Of a stretch of DNA of 64,000 bases, positions 30,683-40,720 are shown piece by piece. The notes beneath the pieces were generated by a model. The model was not told where the DNA came from. It saw only the letters and a list, made by a program, of their open reading frames with translations, and did no database searches. The stretch is from assembly GCA_017654935.2 (NCBI GenBank), contig CM065697.1:48810420-48874419 (forward strand), in the 5' to 3' direction. Numbering within the stretch: the first letter of the stretch is position 1; every line of letters begins with the position of its first letter. This DNA is from Phymorhynchus buccinoides (taxonomy: Eukaryota > Mollusca > Gastropoda > Neogastropoda > Raphitomidae). The position numbers and the translations under genes were made by a program.

Positions 30683-32131
30683 ATCAAAATCTTTTCGAAC
30701 ATATTTGTATCTTCTTAGCATAAGAATTTATAGAAATGAAATTAAATAAACTTCAAAAGGCATTGTTTTGTTGTTGTTCCATTCAGTTCTCTTGGTGATT
30801 AGTCATGTTTGTTGTTCCACTGCCCCGATTGATCGCACTGCCACATTGCAAGCACAAAGCAATACTTTCTACAATTACTCCATCGATTATTTTTCAGGAG
30901 AAAATGCCTCCAAATGTTCGTTAATCATTGGCCATACTTGCTTCTTACAACACCAGACAACTAGAAACAGCTACTTTTGGCTTACAAACACCCAATCTGC
31001 GCTGAGATTCAGTGTTGTTCTTCGAAAAGAATGCGTTATTCTAAGTGAAACTTACTTTCAGTTTGCAGTTAAAAAACCGGTTCACAGCAACTCGAACCGG
31101 TTTTTCGAACCGCGGAATTTCAGGACCGGTTTTTCGGTTCAAACCGGGTTTTTTTCCCCCACCTCTAGTCAATGTAGTATTAAATTAAAATGTTATTGCA
31201 GACTTCGTGGGTCAGGTGACCCTTGGCTGCACACAAGGAGTGGTCAAATCATCGTCACCATGGGTCAATGACCCGGGCCTGCTGACAGTGACAATCCAAA
31301 ACTCTGACAATATTGGATTCTTTTTTCTGAAAGTCGAAAATGCTCTCTGATTAAATAGTTCTGTCTTAAATTTGAACATCCAGTAAGTATGAATGGAAGA
31401 AATCTGATAACAACAAAACAGCAGTGCAACAACAAACTGTACCAACAATTGGCTGAGTGGAGATTCTATTTCGCAATCTTTCGATCATAAGGTTCAGCAC
31501 CTAACCAATTATGCCATTCCGGCCCTTTACGCACACTCATGGAGAATGATTCAAAGAAACAAAATCCACATTTTCGCACATTTAAGAAAAGATAATGCAG
31601 TGATGGAAAGAGCCACTCATCAAGCTCTCTTCTGTCATCCAATTAACTCCCTTCCCTTGCGGTCGTAAATGTGGATATAACCCAAACTTCGATTCAGACT
31701 GTGAGATCAAGGGCACACACACACACACATATATATATCTGCACAAGTTCCACGTGGAAACCCATGCGCAATCATCACACACAAAAATCTGGAAGTCAGA
31801 AATATGAAAGAGTGTGCGCATTACACGGAAACCCATGCACAATCCCATTCGCTTGTCTAAATGTAATTGTAGGGTTTCCACACGGAAATTGCGGATTGCG
31901 GATCTAATGTATGTGTGCCCTGCGTGGCTTGCAATCCCCAGATAAACAAAAGTACAGCACCTAACAAACTGTGCCATGTTGGTTCCCTTAGCGACAATGA
32001 CCCTTGGGGTGCCCCCACCTTGCAATGAGCACAATGACCCTCAGGGGGTCGCGGGCGATGGTGAAGAGAAACATGGCGAAGGGCGGCCCAAAGGCGATGA
32101 AGGTACACCCGAAAAACTCCATGATCGTCAT
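22838..32131 (-). CDS. Aph-1: Aph-1, gamma-secretase subunit, complete
   Basis: Multipass membrane subunit that, with nicastrin, presenilin and PEN-2, forms gamma-secretase, cleaving Notch, APP-like and other type I membrane proteins. Six minus-strand exons join in phase into 259 codons plus TGA: 32019-32131, 28176-28319, 27228-27322, 25818-25940, 24457-24584, 22838-23014. Visible features: N-terminal [22 protein letters not shown]2 [19 protein letters not shown], the glycine motif GLGFGILSG (TM4 GxxxGxxxG, needed for assembly), [11 protein letters not shown] with a conserved His, LITHM with the second conserved His, and [10 protein letters not shown] in the last segment. Length matches animal Aph-1 (about 245-265). 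Start may be at either ATG, M1 or M4 (MEFFG). Introns carry partial copies of exons 3 and 5. Confidence 0.95.
23513..24450 (-). repeat. Three partial copies of Aph-1 exon 5 with donor
   Basis: The donor edge TCTGACCAGGCAGGAGAT occurs at 24135, 24293 and 24451 (the last is the real exon), period 158 bp, and an older copy is at 23521. Minus-strand readings of the copies give [19 protein letters not shown] (nearer copies) and [19 protein letters not shown] (oldest), against [19 protein letters not shown] in the real exon. The two nearer copies are almost identical to each other yet differ from the real exon. Confidence 0.92.
24457..24584 (-). CDS. Aph-1: Aph-1 exon 5
   Basis: Encodes [20 protein letters not shown] then [20 protein letters not shown] and SCL. 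[11 protein letters not shown] and the ITH histidine are strongly conserved. Acceptor GTGCAG|CA, donor CTG|GTCAGA, phase 0. Partial copies of its 3' half follow in the intron. Confidence 0.95.
24585..25817. other. Aph-1 intron 4
   Basis: AT-rich sequence with a short block (24620-24670) resembling the common SINE tail TTACCTCAAATGAG, shared with 63855. No exon recognised. Confidence 0.5.
25818..25940 (-). CDS. Aph-1: Aph-1 exon 4
   Basis: Encodes [20 protein letters not shown] then [21 protein letters not shown]. It carries the TM4 glycine motif. Acceptor CTTTCAG|TG, donor TCGG|GTAAGG. Confidence 0.95.
25980..26380 (+). mobile_element. Dispersed repeat D, copy 1
   Basis: About 400 bp shared in inverted orientation with 50990-51397: AATAGGAATTGGTCGG at one end and CCGTCTATT at the other, with CTTCGACGCC and AGTGCTCTCCCCTAG inside. 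It lies in Aph-1 intron 3, 40 bp before exon 4. Family unknown; ends AATAG/CTATT are short inverted repeats. Confidence 0.75.
26725..26867 (-). mobile_element. MITE family T2, truncated minus copy
   Basis: Ends in GAATGAGTTAA at 26867 and shares GTGTGCACACAGATTTACTT with 27765 and its reverse at 4390. Only the TTAACTCATTCCGGCC-side part is present. Confidence 0.7.
26987..27227 (-). repeat. Two partial copies of Aph-1 exon 3 with donor
   Basis: The edge TACTGACCATAAGCCATGAT recurs at 26987, 27104 and 27221, an exact 117-bp period; the third is the real exon 3 edge. Each copy includes about 50 bp of exon 3, the GT donor and an ATC/ACC microsatellite. Copies lack an acceptor. Confidence 0.92.
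27228..27322 (-). CDS. Aph-1: Aph-1 exon 3
   Basis: Encodes [20 protein letters not shown] then [11 protein letters not shown]. The hydrophilic loop ends in the conserved MAYVSGL, completed by exon 4. Donor TATG|GTCAGT. Two partial tandem copies of its 3' edge lie just downstream in the intron. Confidence 0.93.
27476..27850 (-). mobile_element. MITE family T2, minus copy
   Basis: Begins TTAACTCATTCGCATCTC and continues through AAGAAGATTACGTGTTTTTA and CCGATTGGTTACCCC to GACAGCTATCTGATAATTC. Reverse complement of the 4311 element. Confidence 0.75.
28176..28319 (-). CDS. Aph-1: Aph-1 exon 2
   Basis: Encodes [20 protein letters not shown] (TM2) and [16 protein letters not shown], the conserved QExFRxxYYKLL segment. 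Acceptor TTTTCAG|T, donor CAG|GTGGGT; phase 2 in and 2 out fits both neighbours. Confidence 0.95.
28448..29101. mobile_element. hAT-like non-autonomous element, copy 1 (TSD AAGTG)
   Basis: Ends CAGAGCTGATTCTA and AGAATCAGCTCTG are inverted repeats, flanked by AAGTG at 28443-28447 and 29102-29106. A second copy is at 45337-45992. A minus-strand reading frame encodes a short protein with [20 protein letters not shown] and then [16 protein letters not shown]. An N-terminal WLxxxPWL-type motif is typical, as I recall, of BED/hAT-type domesticated transposases. The catalytic part is missing. Confidence 0.8.
28492..28760 (-). pseudogene. hAT-type transposase N-terminal remnant, copy 1
   Basis: Minus-strand reading includes [20 protein letters not shown] and [14 protein letters not shown]. 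Compared with the copy at 45381-45665, the upstream residues are disrupted by a poly-T expansion near 28722-28734. Confined to the inverted-repeat element; no catalytic region. Confidence 0.55.
30197..30400. repeat. Paired (GA)n microsatellites
   Basis: Two (GA)n runs (30197-30293 and 30322-30400) separated by a 28-base unique spacer, inside the hAT-like element. Confidence 0.95.
30477..30680. repeat. (GT)n/(AT)n compound microsatellite
   Basis: GT runs on both sides of a short (AT)n and GTATGTAT segment, followed by an uninterrupted GT run from about 30610 to 30679. Alternating purine-pyrimidine throughout. Confidence 0.95.
32019..32131 (-). CDS. Aph-1: Aph-1 exon 1 (start codon)
   Basis: Thirty-seven codons plus two bases: [20 protein letters not shown] then [17 protein letters not shown]. 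FFGCTFxAFGP and ARDPLRVI are Aph-1 hallmarks. An acceptor-like CCCAG lies 8 bases before the first ATG, suggesting an upstream non-coding exon. Donor AAG|GTGGGG. Confidence 0.93.
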
Positions 32132-32584
32132 GATGCCGGCTGGGAAGGGGGGCGGAGTCTCTGTCTCTGTGATAGGAAAACAGATTCTTGGTGTCTGTCA
32201 ACAGATGGTAGACCTATCTCAGTATCTGTCAGCCACGTCAAAAATTCTATAAAAACCAAGACAAACTATTCTTGCGTTCTTCAACTAAGGCAAAAATAAC
32301 CTGAATCAGTTTATTACGCATGTTATTAATATTATTGCATACATGTGTGCATGCATGCAAATATGCGCGCACACACACACACATACATAAAAACACACAC
32401 AAATAAACATACTGACACATGCTCACAGACAGACAGACAGACAGACAGACACACACACACACACACACACAGTACACACGACAAGCCTTCATAGGCTCCT
32501 TTGACGTACTAATTACTACTAGTACTAGTACTAAAGTACTATGAACCAGAACCAGAACAAATACTAACACATGTTCACAGTCTC

Positions 32585-33010
32585 AGTCAGGTCAGGTATT
32601 AGGACAACCAGGCCTTGCAGCCTCTCAATGCGTCCTTCCTTTCGGTTAGTGTTTGGCAATTGCTGTGGCGGTTTTTAGCATCCATATTGATGCACTAATC
32701 ATGAACGTACTTTAACAGGGCAATTTTTGGATCACTGTCTAGGAGGTTTTTGAATTTGTTAGTATCTGAGGTCAGTTTAGACAGTATGTGCAGGGAGGTT
32801 GTTCCAATATTGGGTGACTGTTAGAAAAAGTTTTTTCTAATGTTACTATTTGTTAGTTTTGCTGTACCTGGTTAGGATTTTAAGTTCGCTATTACGGGTT
32901 CTTATTTCGTTAGACAAGTGAAACAAGCCTTTGTTAGTATTGTCATTCCAATTTTTTTATGGATTTTTATCAGTTTTACAGTAATTACAGGGCTTTTTAT
33001 CAGTTTCACA
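32585..33010 (-). mobile_element. LINE 3' fragment, copy 1 (CR1/jockey-like)
   Basis: Shares GGCCTTGCAGCCTC, TTTAATATGTGCAGG-type and TTACGGGTTCTT blocks with the two longer copies at 33481 and 38790. Only the extreme 3' end is present and it is heavily decayed. Confidence 0.65.
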
Positions 33011-33480
33011 CACATACACAAATCGTGACAAATGAGCAGACTCGTTGATTGACTCTTGAAAAGTAGTCTATATCTATAGTATGGCACTGTGAGTGGAGAC
33101 TTGAGGGAAGCTAATAACAAATTAAACATGCATGACAATCACAATGATGACACTTGAGAGTTGAGAGTAGTCACTAGTCAGTCACTGAGTGACTGACTGA
33201 GTCACCGAGAGTGAGACGAGTCAGGTTTTCTAATAAATAAGAAACTAGAAAGCATCTTATCTAATGTAACACTACTATCAAAACGACAAACAATACAACC
33301 AGTGATTAGAATATACACAACTTTCAAAGGAAATACTCAACCTTGAAAAGTCAACGACAACGATTTCACACAGCTTGGATCGCTGAGGGTGTTTCTGTTA
33401 ATTTTTGCCTGTTAGCAAACAACTTCCGCTTTTGTGACTTATGCCTATCTGATTACCCAAATCTGTAGGATGCGGATCAG

Positions 33481-34490
33481 GTCAGGTCAGGTCAGGTAGT
33501 TATGACATTATACTTAGGCCTAGGCCTCGCAGCCTAATAATAATAATAATAATAATAATAGTGTTTTACGCCCTCTTTGGCCTTTCGGCCTCGCAGCCTC
33601 TTCAATGTCCTTTCATTGTTGTTTGAACTTTTGCACAGCTGAGAGGTTTTTATATTTTGTTTTGGGCAAATCTGCCTTTTAGTCATGCTCATATTGCAGT
33701 TTTGTATGTTGGTGGTTTTTGAATTGTGTTAGATTCTGTGCTCGTTTAATATGTGCAGGAAGAGTATTCTAAAACTTTGTTACTCTGTTGGAAAATAATT
33801 TTTTTCCAATATTAGTTCGGCTATACTGGGTTAGTATTTTTAAATCACTGTTACGGGTTCTTGAGTCAGTTGTTATCTGGAACAAAGATTTGTTAGTATA
33901 GCTATCACTGTGAAAAATTGTGTATGTGCACATATCCCCACGAATTCTTCTATATTTCAGAGATGGTAATTTGAACTTCCTTAGTAGTCTATGTTCGTAA
34001 TCAAAATGATTGACGCCTTTAACTAATCTTGTTGCTCGTCTTTGGACCCTTTCTAATGCTGCCGATTGCCTTTTAAAAAATGGACTCCAGACTTGATTTC
34101 CAGATCTGACCAAACTTTTATAACATTTTAAAAATACTATATTATCTAACCCAATAAAACTTCTTCTAATTATGCCCAGCATCAAATGTTAATCCAGAAT
34201 CAAAGATGACACCAAGATCCTTTTCCTCCTTGCAAGTTTCTAGAATATGTGTGTTGGTACCGTGTGAAATTTTATAATTGCAATTTAATGTGTTTTTAAA
34301 AAATTATTCTTTCCTAAATGCACCACCTTACGTTTACTATCATTAAAATACAAATTCCATTTCTCTGTCCAGTTTATTAGTCTGTCAATGTCATGCTGAA
34401 TTGTTTTAGATTTTTTTGAAGTATTGTATATTTTGGTATCATCCGCAAAATGTTTACATAATATATACTTTATCCGGTAGAATGTGCTAC
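33481..34490 (-). pseudogene. LINE reverse transcriptase fragment, copy 2
   Basis: Minus-strand frames give HFADDTKIYNTSKKSKTIQH, DRLINWTEKWNLYFNDSK, then IIRRSFIGLDNIVFLKCYKS and AALERVQRRATRLVKG. F-ADD is the reverse transcriptase catalytic motif, and LERVQRRATxLI with YEHRLxKxKLPSLKYRRIRGD is the C-terminal region of CR1/jockey-type non-LTR elements. Frameshifts break it. The 3' tail on the minus strand is a run of TGACC units (33478-33497). Confidence 0.85.
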
Positions 34491-34491
34491 T

Positions 34492-34492
<1 letters not shown>

Positions 34493-34585
<93 letters not shown>

Positions 34586-34600
34586 GGGGGGGGAGAGAGG

Positions 34601-34645
<45 letters not shown>
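34493..34645. repeat. (GA)n microsatellite inside LINE
   Basis: Interrupted GA run with GGGGGG interruptions, at the 5' edge of the LINE fragment. Confidence 0.93.
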
Positions 34646-34646
<1 letters not shown>

Positions 34647-34859
34647 AGGTCTTCATGTTTCAGTTAGACCTAGTAGGCCCTATGTATCTCGTGGTAACAG
34701 CACTGGGAGTACATCCCAGAGAGAGAGAGGCAGGGGAGGGGGGCGGATCAGTCAGTCCAGAGAGAGGGGGTGGTTCCACTGGCTGGACTGGGGTGGGGGT
34801 AGGAGTAGGGGGGGGGGGGGGGGGCATTCACAAGGAACATGCTTATGCTATAATACATC

Positions 34860-35065
34860 AACATACATGTGGCGGTACCATAGCCGATGAGGCGTAACCC
34901 GGCGAGGCGTGGTACCGCTACACCTATCTGTATTGTTAAAAATCGGGACTTTACTGGAGTTGCACTGCCTCCGGGCATTGCCTCCAGTATTGTTCCCACC
35001 ATCTTTGTATCTACAAATGTCCCATATGTGTCTGTTCCAGACCGAGAGGACATAAAACACCTTTT
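34860..35065 (+). repeat. Dispersed repeat family E, plus copy
   Basis: Includes GTACCATAGCCGATGAGG, CTCCGGGCATTGCCTCCAG and TGTCCCATATGTGTCTGTTC. Shorter copies lie at 37610-37760 and 56795-56915. Confidence 0.7.
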
Positions 35066-35243
35066 TCTCTCTCTCAAGGAACATGAAAAGGCAGAAAACA
35101 AAGCATATGAAAGCTTTCTATATTTTCAATTTTATCTAAAAATGAGCCTTTCGTAACATTTTGTAAAACAAAAACAGACCATATACCAGTTTTAGTACCA
35201 TTCTGACACCAAACTACACAACTGAACAAAGTACAAAAAAATA

Positions 35244-35661
35244 TGACCCGTCACCACAAAATGAGTCGTGATGTCCCAGATGTTGCTTTTGAGTTATTAA
35301 CAAATTGTTATTTTGCATTAAAAAAGCTTTCCAACAAACCAAAAAGTTTGTAAATCAGACTATTTGTTGCAAAGTTATGAAGATTTAAAATCGTACTCAG
35401 GGAATCGGCGAAATGAAAAAATGCAACCGGAAAATTTCTAAATGTGTACAAAACAACCAGATGTTTCTGATATAAACACACTTTTAATGCAGACAGGATT
35501 GTTTTTACACTTCAATACTTATGTACATGGTAGATAAAGACCCATTGTTCAATAATAAGTCATAATCTGAGAATTGATGATTTGACCCCCTTCCACATAA
35601 AATTGTCCCTAGGGGACAAGTGAACTAGGGACAATGCGACTCATTTTGTGGTGACGGGTCA
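35244..35661. mobile_element. MITE with perfect 25-bp inverted ends
   Basis: Bases 35244-35268 and 35637-35661 are exact reverse complements, starting TGACCCGTCACCAC. About 370 bp of AT-rich interior, no frame. Only copy seen in this window. Confidence 0.85.
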
Positions 35662-36482
35662 CAAATCATTTCTTAAAATTGCACAGATCGCAATTTCAAA
35701 GGAGAGTTTCTAAATTTTAATAAATTGTTTTATGATTATAATGAATAAATTTGAATGGAAATTATTATGAGTGCGCAAGCGCAACCCATATTTAGGAAAA
35801 GTAAGAAGGGGACGCTTGATAGGCCGCGAGGCCTAGGCTGATGAAGCCAGTCCCTCTACTAACATGGTCGAGTGTTGCACCAACGGCGTAACTGGAGCCA
35901 CTGTGTTAAGCAGAGGTTAAACTCACGTGTGTAGGCCTACTTAGATATCTCAGACTTTTTTCTTTCCTCCCGTCCGTTAAAATGACTAATCACGTGACCA
36001 ATAATGTGGGCATATTATGCTGGTCAGCTCCTTTAAAAAAACAAAAAAAACAATGAAGCAAACAAAAAATCCAACAACACCCCCCACCCACCACCCACCC
36101 TAAACAAAACAAACAGAAATAAAGAAACGTTGACGTAACATTTGGTCTAAAAGTCCTTTCAGTCAATGAGTCATACAAAGTCCATTCAAAGTATCCACAG
36201 GTCATGTGACTTTTCTTTTCAGAATCTCTTCCGGTCAAGTCTTCAGCACGAAGGGAGATCTTCACATCAACGACTGGCGTGAAACGAGTGGGAAGATCAT
36301 CTTAAAAACCAACTTTACTTGCTCATCTGACCGTACTTAGGTAAGTTTTACATTTAGCTTATTTTGGTACTATTACATGGTAGGATAATTATGTGTAACA
36401 ATATTGTTAATGTCAAGGCTATGAACAGTGAAACGAAACGATTTTAAAACCACGTGGAAGAGACAGGTCAACCTATGGCGAT

Positions 36483-36645
36483 ATTTTTCACGCCAGAGGG
36501 CAGTCTTACTTGGGCGTAGTGAGAGAGAGAGAGAGTGATGGTAGGACCACTCACTGTCTCTCTTTCTTTATCCCCAACTAATAATATAGAGAGGATTAGC
36601 CCCACACGAGCGTACGTCATGCCCTCTGGTGTGAGAAAAATCGCA
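36483..36645. mobile_element. Small inverted-repeat element
   Basis: TTTTTCACGCCAGAGGGCA on the left is inverted as TGCCCTCTGGTGTGAGAAAA on the right. 160 bp, no coding capacity. Confidence 0.65.
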
Positions 36646-37194
36646 CTAAGTCTCTCATTACCCAGGAAAGGTCTAAGATGGATGCTGTCAAAGCAGGACA
36701 AAAACAGTCGCGATTCTTGTAGTTCACTGCGCGGCTTATTTAATTACGGTAGGGTAGGATATAATATTATGATTATATACCTTCAACTTTTTTCTTTCTT
36801 TTTTGGGGGTGGTGGTGGTGGTCTGTCTGTTTTCTTCGTGTGCGTTTTTTGTGGAATTGTTTCATTTATTTGATTTCCGTGACGTTGTTCTGTCCAAGTC
36901 TGATATGGCAAACCTTAGTTGTCTGGGGAATGACTCTTTTTCATCCTGTCCTTCGTGCGTGCGTACGGCGTCAGTGCAGCGTCCCTCCGTCCCTCCGCTG
37001 TCGAAGGGTCAAAGGGAAATAACTCAGGCGAGAGAACTGCAAACCTGCTCGGTTTGATCTCAGAAGTTACCTGAGCGGGTTGGGTTTTTTCAACCCAACT
37101 TTTGTACTTCATCGGGTAAGGGATAGGGTTAGAATCCGTTTAGGGCTATTTTCGTCAGAATAAAACATTTATAAACCTAATTTAAGGAAACAAA

Positions 37195-37340
37195 CATATA
37201 CCCTGGCTAACACACTCCAGGGATAATCCTAACAGCCGAAGGTCTTGAACATTATGATACAAATGCATCAGCTAGGGATGAGAACATTACGTGTGTGACC
37301 GTTTTTGATTGGGCAGCCACACTCCGTCTTCGGGGGAACA
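37195..37340 (+). repeat. Dispersed repeat family F, copy 1
   Basis: Shares AGCTAGGGATGAGAACATTA and GGGCAGCCACACTCCG with 37950-38110 (+) and, inverted and more diverged, 44270-44420. Confidence 0.75.
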
Positions 37341-37609
37341 GTGTGTGTCTTGTGCATCGATTTTCTAAAAAGAAAACTGCTGAATGGAATTTAGTCAAAT
37401 CTGGTAGAGTGGTAGGCATTTTATATGTTTATTCATTCTGAAGATTCCGTTCGATTATGATAATATTGCTGATTTTTTTTCTGAATACAGATTTCAAAAT
37501 GTTTCAAAACTATTGGATACATTTTTTTTTTATCAGGTAAATACTTACTATGGACATCTCATTTCTAAAGGCTGTCAGTGCTACTTTTCGTGACCCTCAT
37601 GGTTGTTGT

Positions 37610-37760
37610 TGAATTCATACCTGTCTGTATTGTTAAAAATTCGGAACTTTACTGGTATTGCACTGCATCCGGGCTGTGCCTCCAGGATTGTCCCCACCAT
37701 CTTTATATCTACTAATGTCCCATATGTGTCTGTTCCAGACTGGAGGACGTTAAACAGATT
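37610..37760 (+). repeat. Dispersed repeat family E, short copy
   Basis: Blocks CTGTATTGTTAAAAAT, CCACCATCTTTATATCTAC and GGAGGACGTTAAAC match 34930-35060. Confidence 0.7.
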
Positions 37761-37949
37761 TTCATTATTGAATTCTTAGGGATTATGTTTTTAACCTATT
37801 CCACCGAGGTTTTGTTTTGTTTTGGGGGGTGTGCTGATGCCCTTTTCCTTAGCCACTTCTAAACATTCCCCTTTCAAGCCACTCCTGCTGAATGTAATTT
37901 TACCTTCTGAGATTTTCCTTAGCCATAAATATATATATATAGACGTTGT

Positions 37950-38110
37950 TGTCATACCTTGGCTAAAAGACTCCAGGATCATCCCAACAGCCAAAGCATG
38001 TGAACACTATGGTACAAATGCACCAGCTAGGGATGAGAACATTACGTGTGTGACCCCGTTTTTGATTACTCCGCCACGTGGGCAGCCACACTCCGACTTT
38101 GGAGGATTTT
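37950..38110 (+). repeat. Dispersed repeat family F, copy 2
   Basis: Second direct copy, about 750 bp from the first, with AGCTAGGGATGAGAACATTA shared exactly. Confidence 0.75.
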
Positions 38111-38789
38111 GGAGACTGATGATGTTATGCTAGGAGCTTGTCACGGCTAAAGACAATCCCCGCATAACTATGCAGAGCATGACAACATTTTGACGTAGCC
38201 TTTGTGTTCTAGCGTATGTCAATCGGTCTGACACAGCCGTAGGCCTAAGCCAAGGCGAGTAAGAATATTATAAAGGAGAACTAGAAATTCATTGTGACAG
38301 TGAACCCTGTCCAAACCTTTGGTAATAAGCTGCAACTAGCCAATCAGATAGGTTATACTAGTATACACTATGCATGTTAAAGTATCTTGTTTTACTCTTT
38401 GTCAAGTACCCAGATTAGTGGTTTCCCTTTGATCATGTCTGATCTGTCATATGTTTACATTTGTACATGTGCTAGGACAAAACTAAGCACTGATACAGCA
38501 CAAACTGACCGCAAGGGAACCAAAATTGTCCTTTGCCTGCCCCCCATACTCCCAAGCCTCATTCCTCACCTGCTCCCCTGCCTACCCCCTCCCCCCTTCC
38601 CCGGCCCCTCCCGGGGGCCTCCCTCTCCCATCCCATCTGACACTTCCACACAAAATTTGAAGGGATTCCATCAAGCGATTTATGAGATACAGCCTGGACA
38701 GACAGAGAAAAAGATCAAAGGTCAAGAGCTTCAAAATATCTCCGACTGCATTCCATAGTCTAAATAATGCCGATGGAGAATATCGTATT

Positions 38790-39476
38790 TTACAGGTCAG
38801 GTAGTTAGGACATTAGGCCTCGCAGCCTCTTCACTGTCCTGTAATTTTTGCTTGAACTTATGCACAGCTTTTATATTTTGTTTTTGGCAAATCTGCCTTT
38901 TAGTCATGCTCATTATTGTAGTTTTGATACGTTGGTGTATCCACCAAGGAGGTTTTTGAATTGTGTTAGATTCTGTGCTCGTTTAATATGTGCAGGAAGA
39001 GTATTCCAAAACTTTGTTACTCTGTTAGAAAATAAAATTTTTATATTATTAGTTCGGCTATATTGGGTTAGTATTTTTAAATCACTGTTACGGTTTCTTG
39101 AGTCAGTTGTTAGCTGGAACAAAGATTTATCAGTATTGTTATCACTGTGAAAAATGTTGTATGTGTTTATCAGATCCCCACGAATTCTTCTATATTTCAA
39201 AGATGGTAATTTCAACTTCCTTAGTCTGTGTTCGTAATCAAGGTGACTAACGCCTTTAATCAATTTTGTTGCTCGTCTTTGGACCCTTTCTAATGCTGCT
39301 GATTGCCTTTTTAAAAACGGACTCCAGACCTGATTTCCATATTCTAGATGAGGTCTGACCAAACTTTTATATAGTTTTAAAAATATTATGTTATCTAACC
39401 AAATACAACTTCTTCTAATTAGGCCCAGCATTTTGTTGCCTTTACCAATAGCCGTGTTAATTACTACAAGGTGCAC
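38790..39476 (-). pseudogene. LINE reverse transcriptase C-terminal fragment, copy 3
   Basis: A 187-codon minus-strand frame reading IGKGNKMLGLIRRSCIWLDN, LYKSLVRPHLEYGNQVWSPF, AALERVQRRATKLIKG, RKLKLPSLKYRRIRGDLIN and ending FWNTLPAHIKRAQNLTQFKN. This is the thumb/C-terminal part of a CR1/jockey-superfamily reverse transcriptase. The left end is the element's 3' untranslated tail with GGTCAGGTAG. It is 5'-truncated near 39450, abutting a family M MITE. Confidence 0.88.
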
Positions 39477-39632
39477 CTGAGTATAAGGCGCACCCCTGAA
39501 ATTTTACACAAAATCCAGATTTTGTTATTTTAGCTTCTTACTATATTATCAGTCACATCATTAGGCGCAGGGGTCTCAGTCTAGGGAAAAAGTACTGCCT
39601 TATACTAGTTATAGTCCATAAAACACGGTATA
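39461..39632. mobile_element. MITE family M, intact copy
   Basis: TATAAGGCGCACCCCTGAAA at the left, TATAGTCCATAAAACACGGTA at 39610-39632 on the right, with TTATCAGTCACATCATTAGG inside. Inverted ends and GCGCAGGGGTCTCAGTCT-type core define the family. Confidence 0.7.
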
Positions 39633-40621
39633 TTATTATATCAGGGTTCGCACGACCCTTGGGGGCCCTTGAAACACCTTTAAATTTGAACTCAGTCAAA
39701 TAAGTGCTTGAAAACCTTTAAAATGAGCAAAAGTTTAATCACCCCTTGATAACCCTTTGAAGATCTATCACGGGTCGTGCTTGTAGTCCTACATAATATA
39801 TAAAATCATACTAGGCAGAAACCTTTGGGATGGTGACTTCACAAACTCGTAAAATCGGAAAACAATGAAGAAGAGATCGCGATTGGTGCTTTCATTCAGC
39901 GCTTCGTTTCCATCATCTGCTTATGCTCATGCACATGCACACTAGCATTTCCATACTTAGCGTTTTACGTTCGTAGCTTCCTCTCAGTGGGCCTAGGCCA
40001 AGATGATGCGCATTTTTAAATGGAAAGCATTCATGGCACCGCTCACCTGTGTCAACATGCCGAACGAAGCACGTGGCTCGAAACAGATCGCGGCTGGATA
40101 GCCCAGTGTGCAGACATTCAGCACCCAACTTGTGCAACCAAGTAGTGGATGTATTGAGTAGCTGTCGTTAGCCACAGCAAAGGGGGGGATGGAACATCTA
40201 GAGCGTGAAAAATCCGTTCAACAGTTTTGGAGAACATCAATACACAGACAGACAGACATGCATACAGACAGACCAAAAACAATAACCGTCGCAGAGTCTG
40301 TCTGGCCGGGTAAAAATTAGGGGTGTAGTCACAGAAGTGGAAGTGAGGTATTTTGGTGTTTTACTTGGTATTATTATTCTAGTCACAGAGACTTGTCTCT
40401 GTCATATTCGGGTTGCTCCCACCTGGAGAGGTGGGATAAGCTGTGTAGCTAGCTAATGGGCGACGTTTGTTAGAGAGAGAGGGAGAGAGTCTGGTTTATG
40501 CCCTCTGTACTACCAATCAAATATTTTTTACTAAACAAAGGAAAGCCCATCTTTGTTTGTCTCTGGAAAAAAGGGGGGGGGAGGGCGAGGTGATGTGAGT
40601 CATGTAAACAACGGGTGCAGT

Positions 40622-40624
<3 letters not shown>

Positions 40625-40690
<66 letters not shown>
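40625..40690. repeat. (GA)n microsatellite
   Basis: About 33 GA units ending 30 bp before the acceptor of the unrecognised exon. Confidence 0.95.
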
Positions 40691-40694
<4 letters not shown>

Positions 40695-40720
40695 TTTGTT
40701 CCCTTTGTTCAAATTTCTAG

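Larger units (their letters stand above)
29231..31167. mobile_element. hAT-like DNA transposon, 1937 bp, 8-bp TSD
   Basis: Flanked by perfect direct repeats GTCAATGT (29223-29230 and 31168-31175). The left end TAGAGTTGAAAACCGG and the inverted right end TAGAGGTGGGGGAAAAAAAC are related, and both are followed by multiple AACCGGTT-type subterminal repeats. An 8-bp duplication with TAGxG ends fits hAT. The interior holds GA and GT/AT microsatellites and an unrecognised frame, so no transposase is evident. Confidence 0.8.

Noticed and set aside
30019..30721. Ser-Leu, Arg-Glu and Thr-His frames
   Set aside because: Products of GA and GT microsatellites, not genes.
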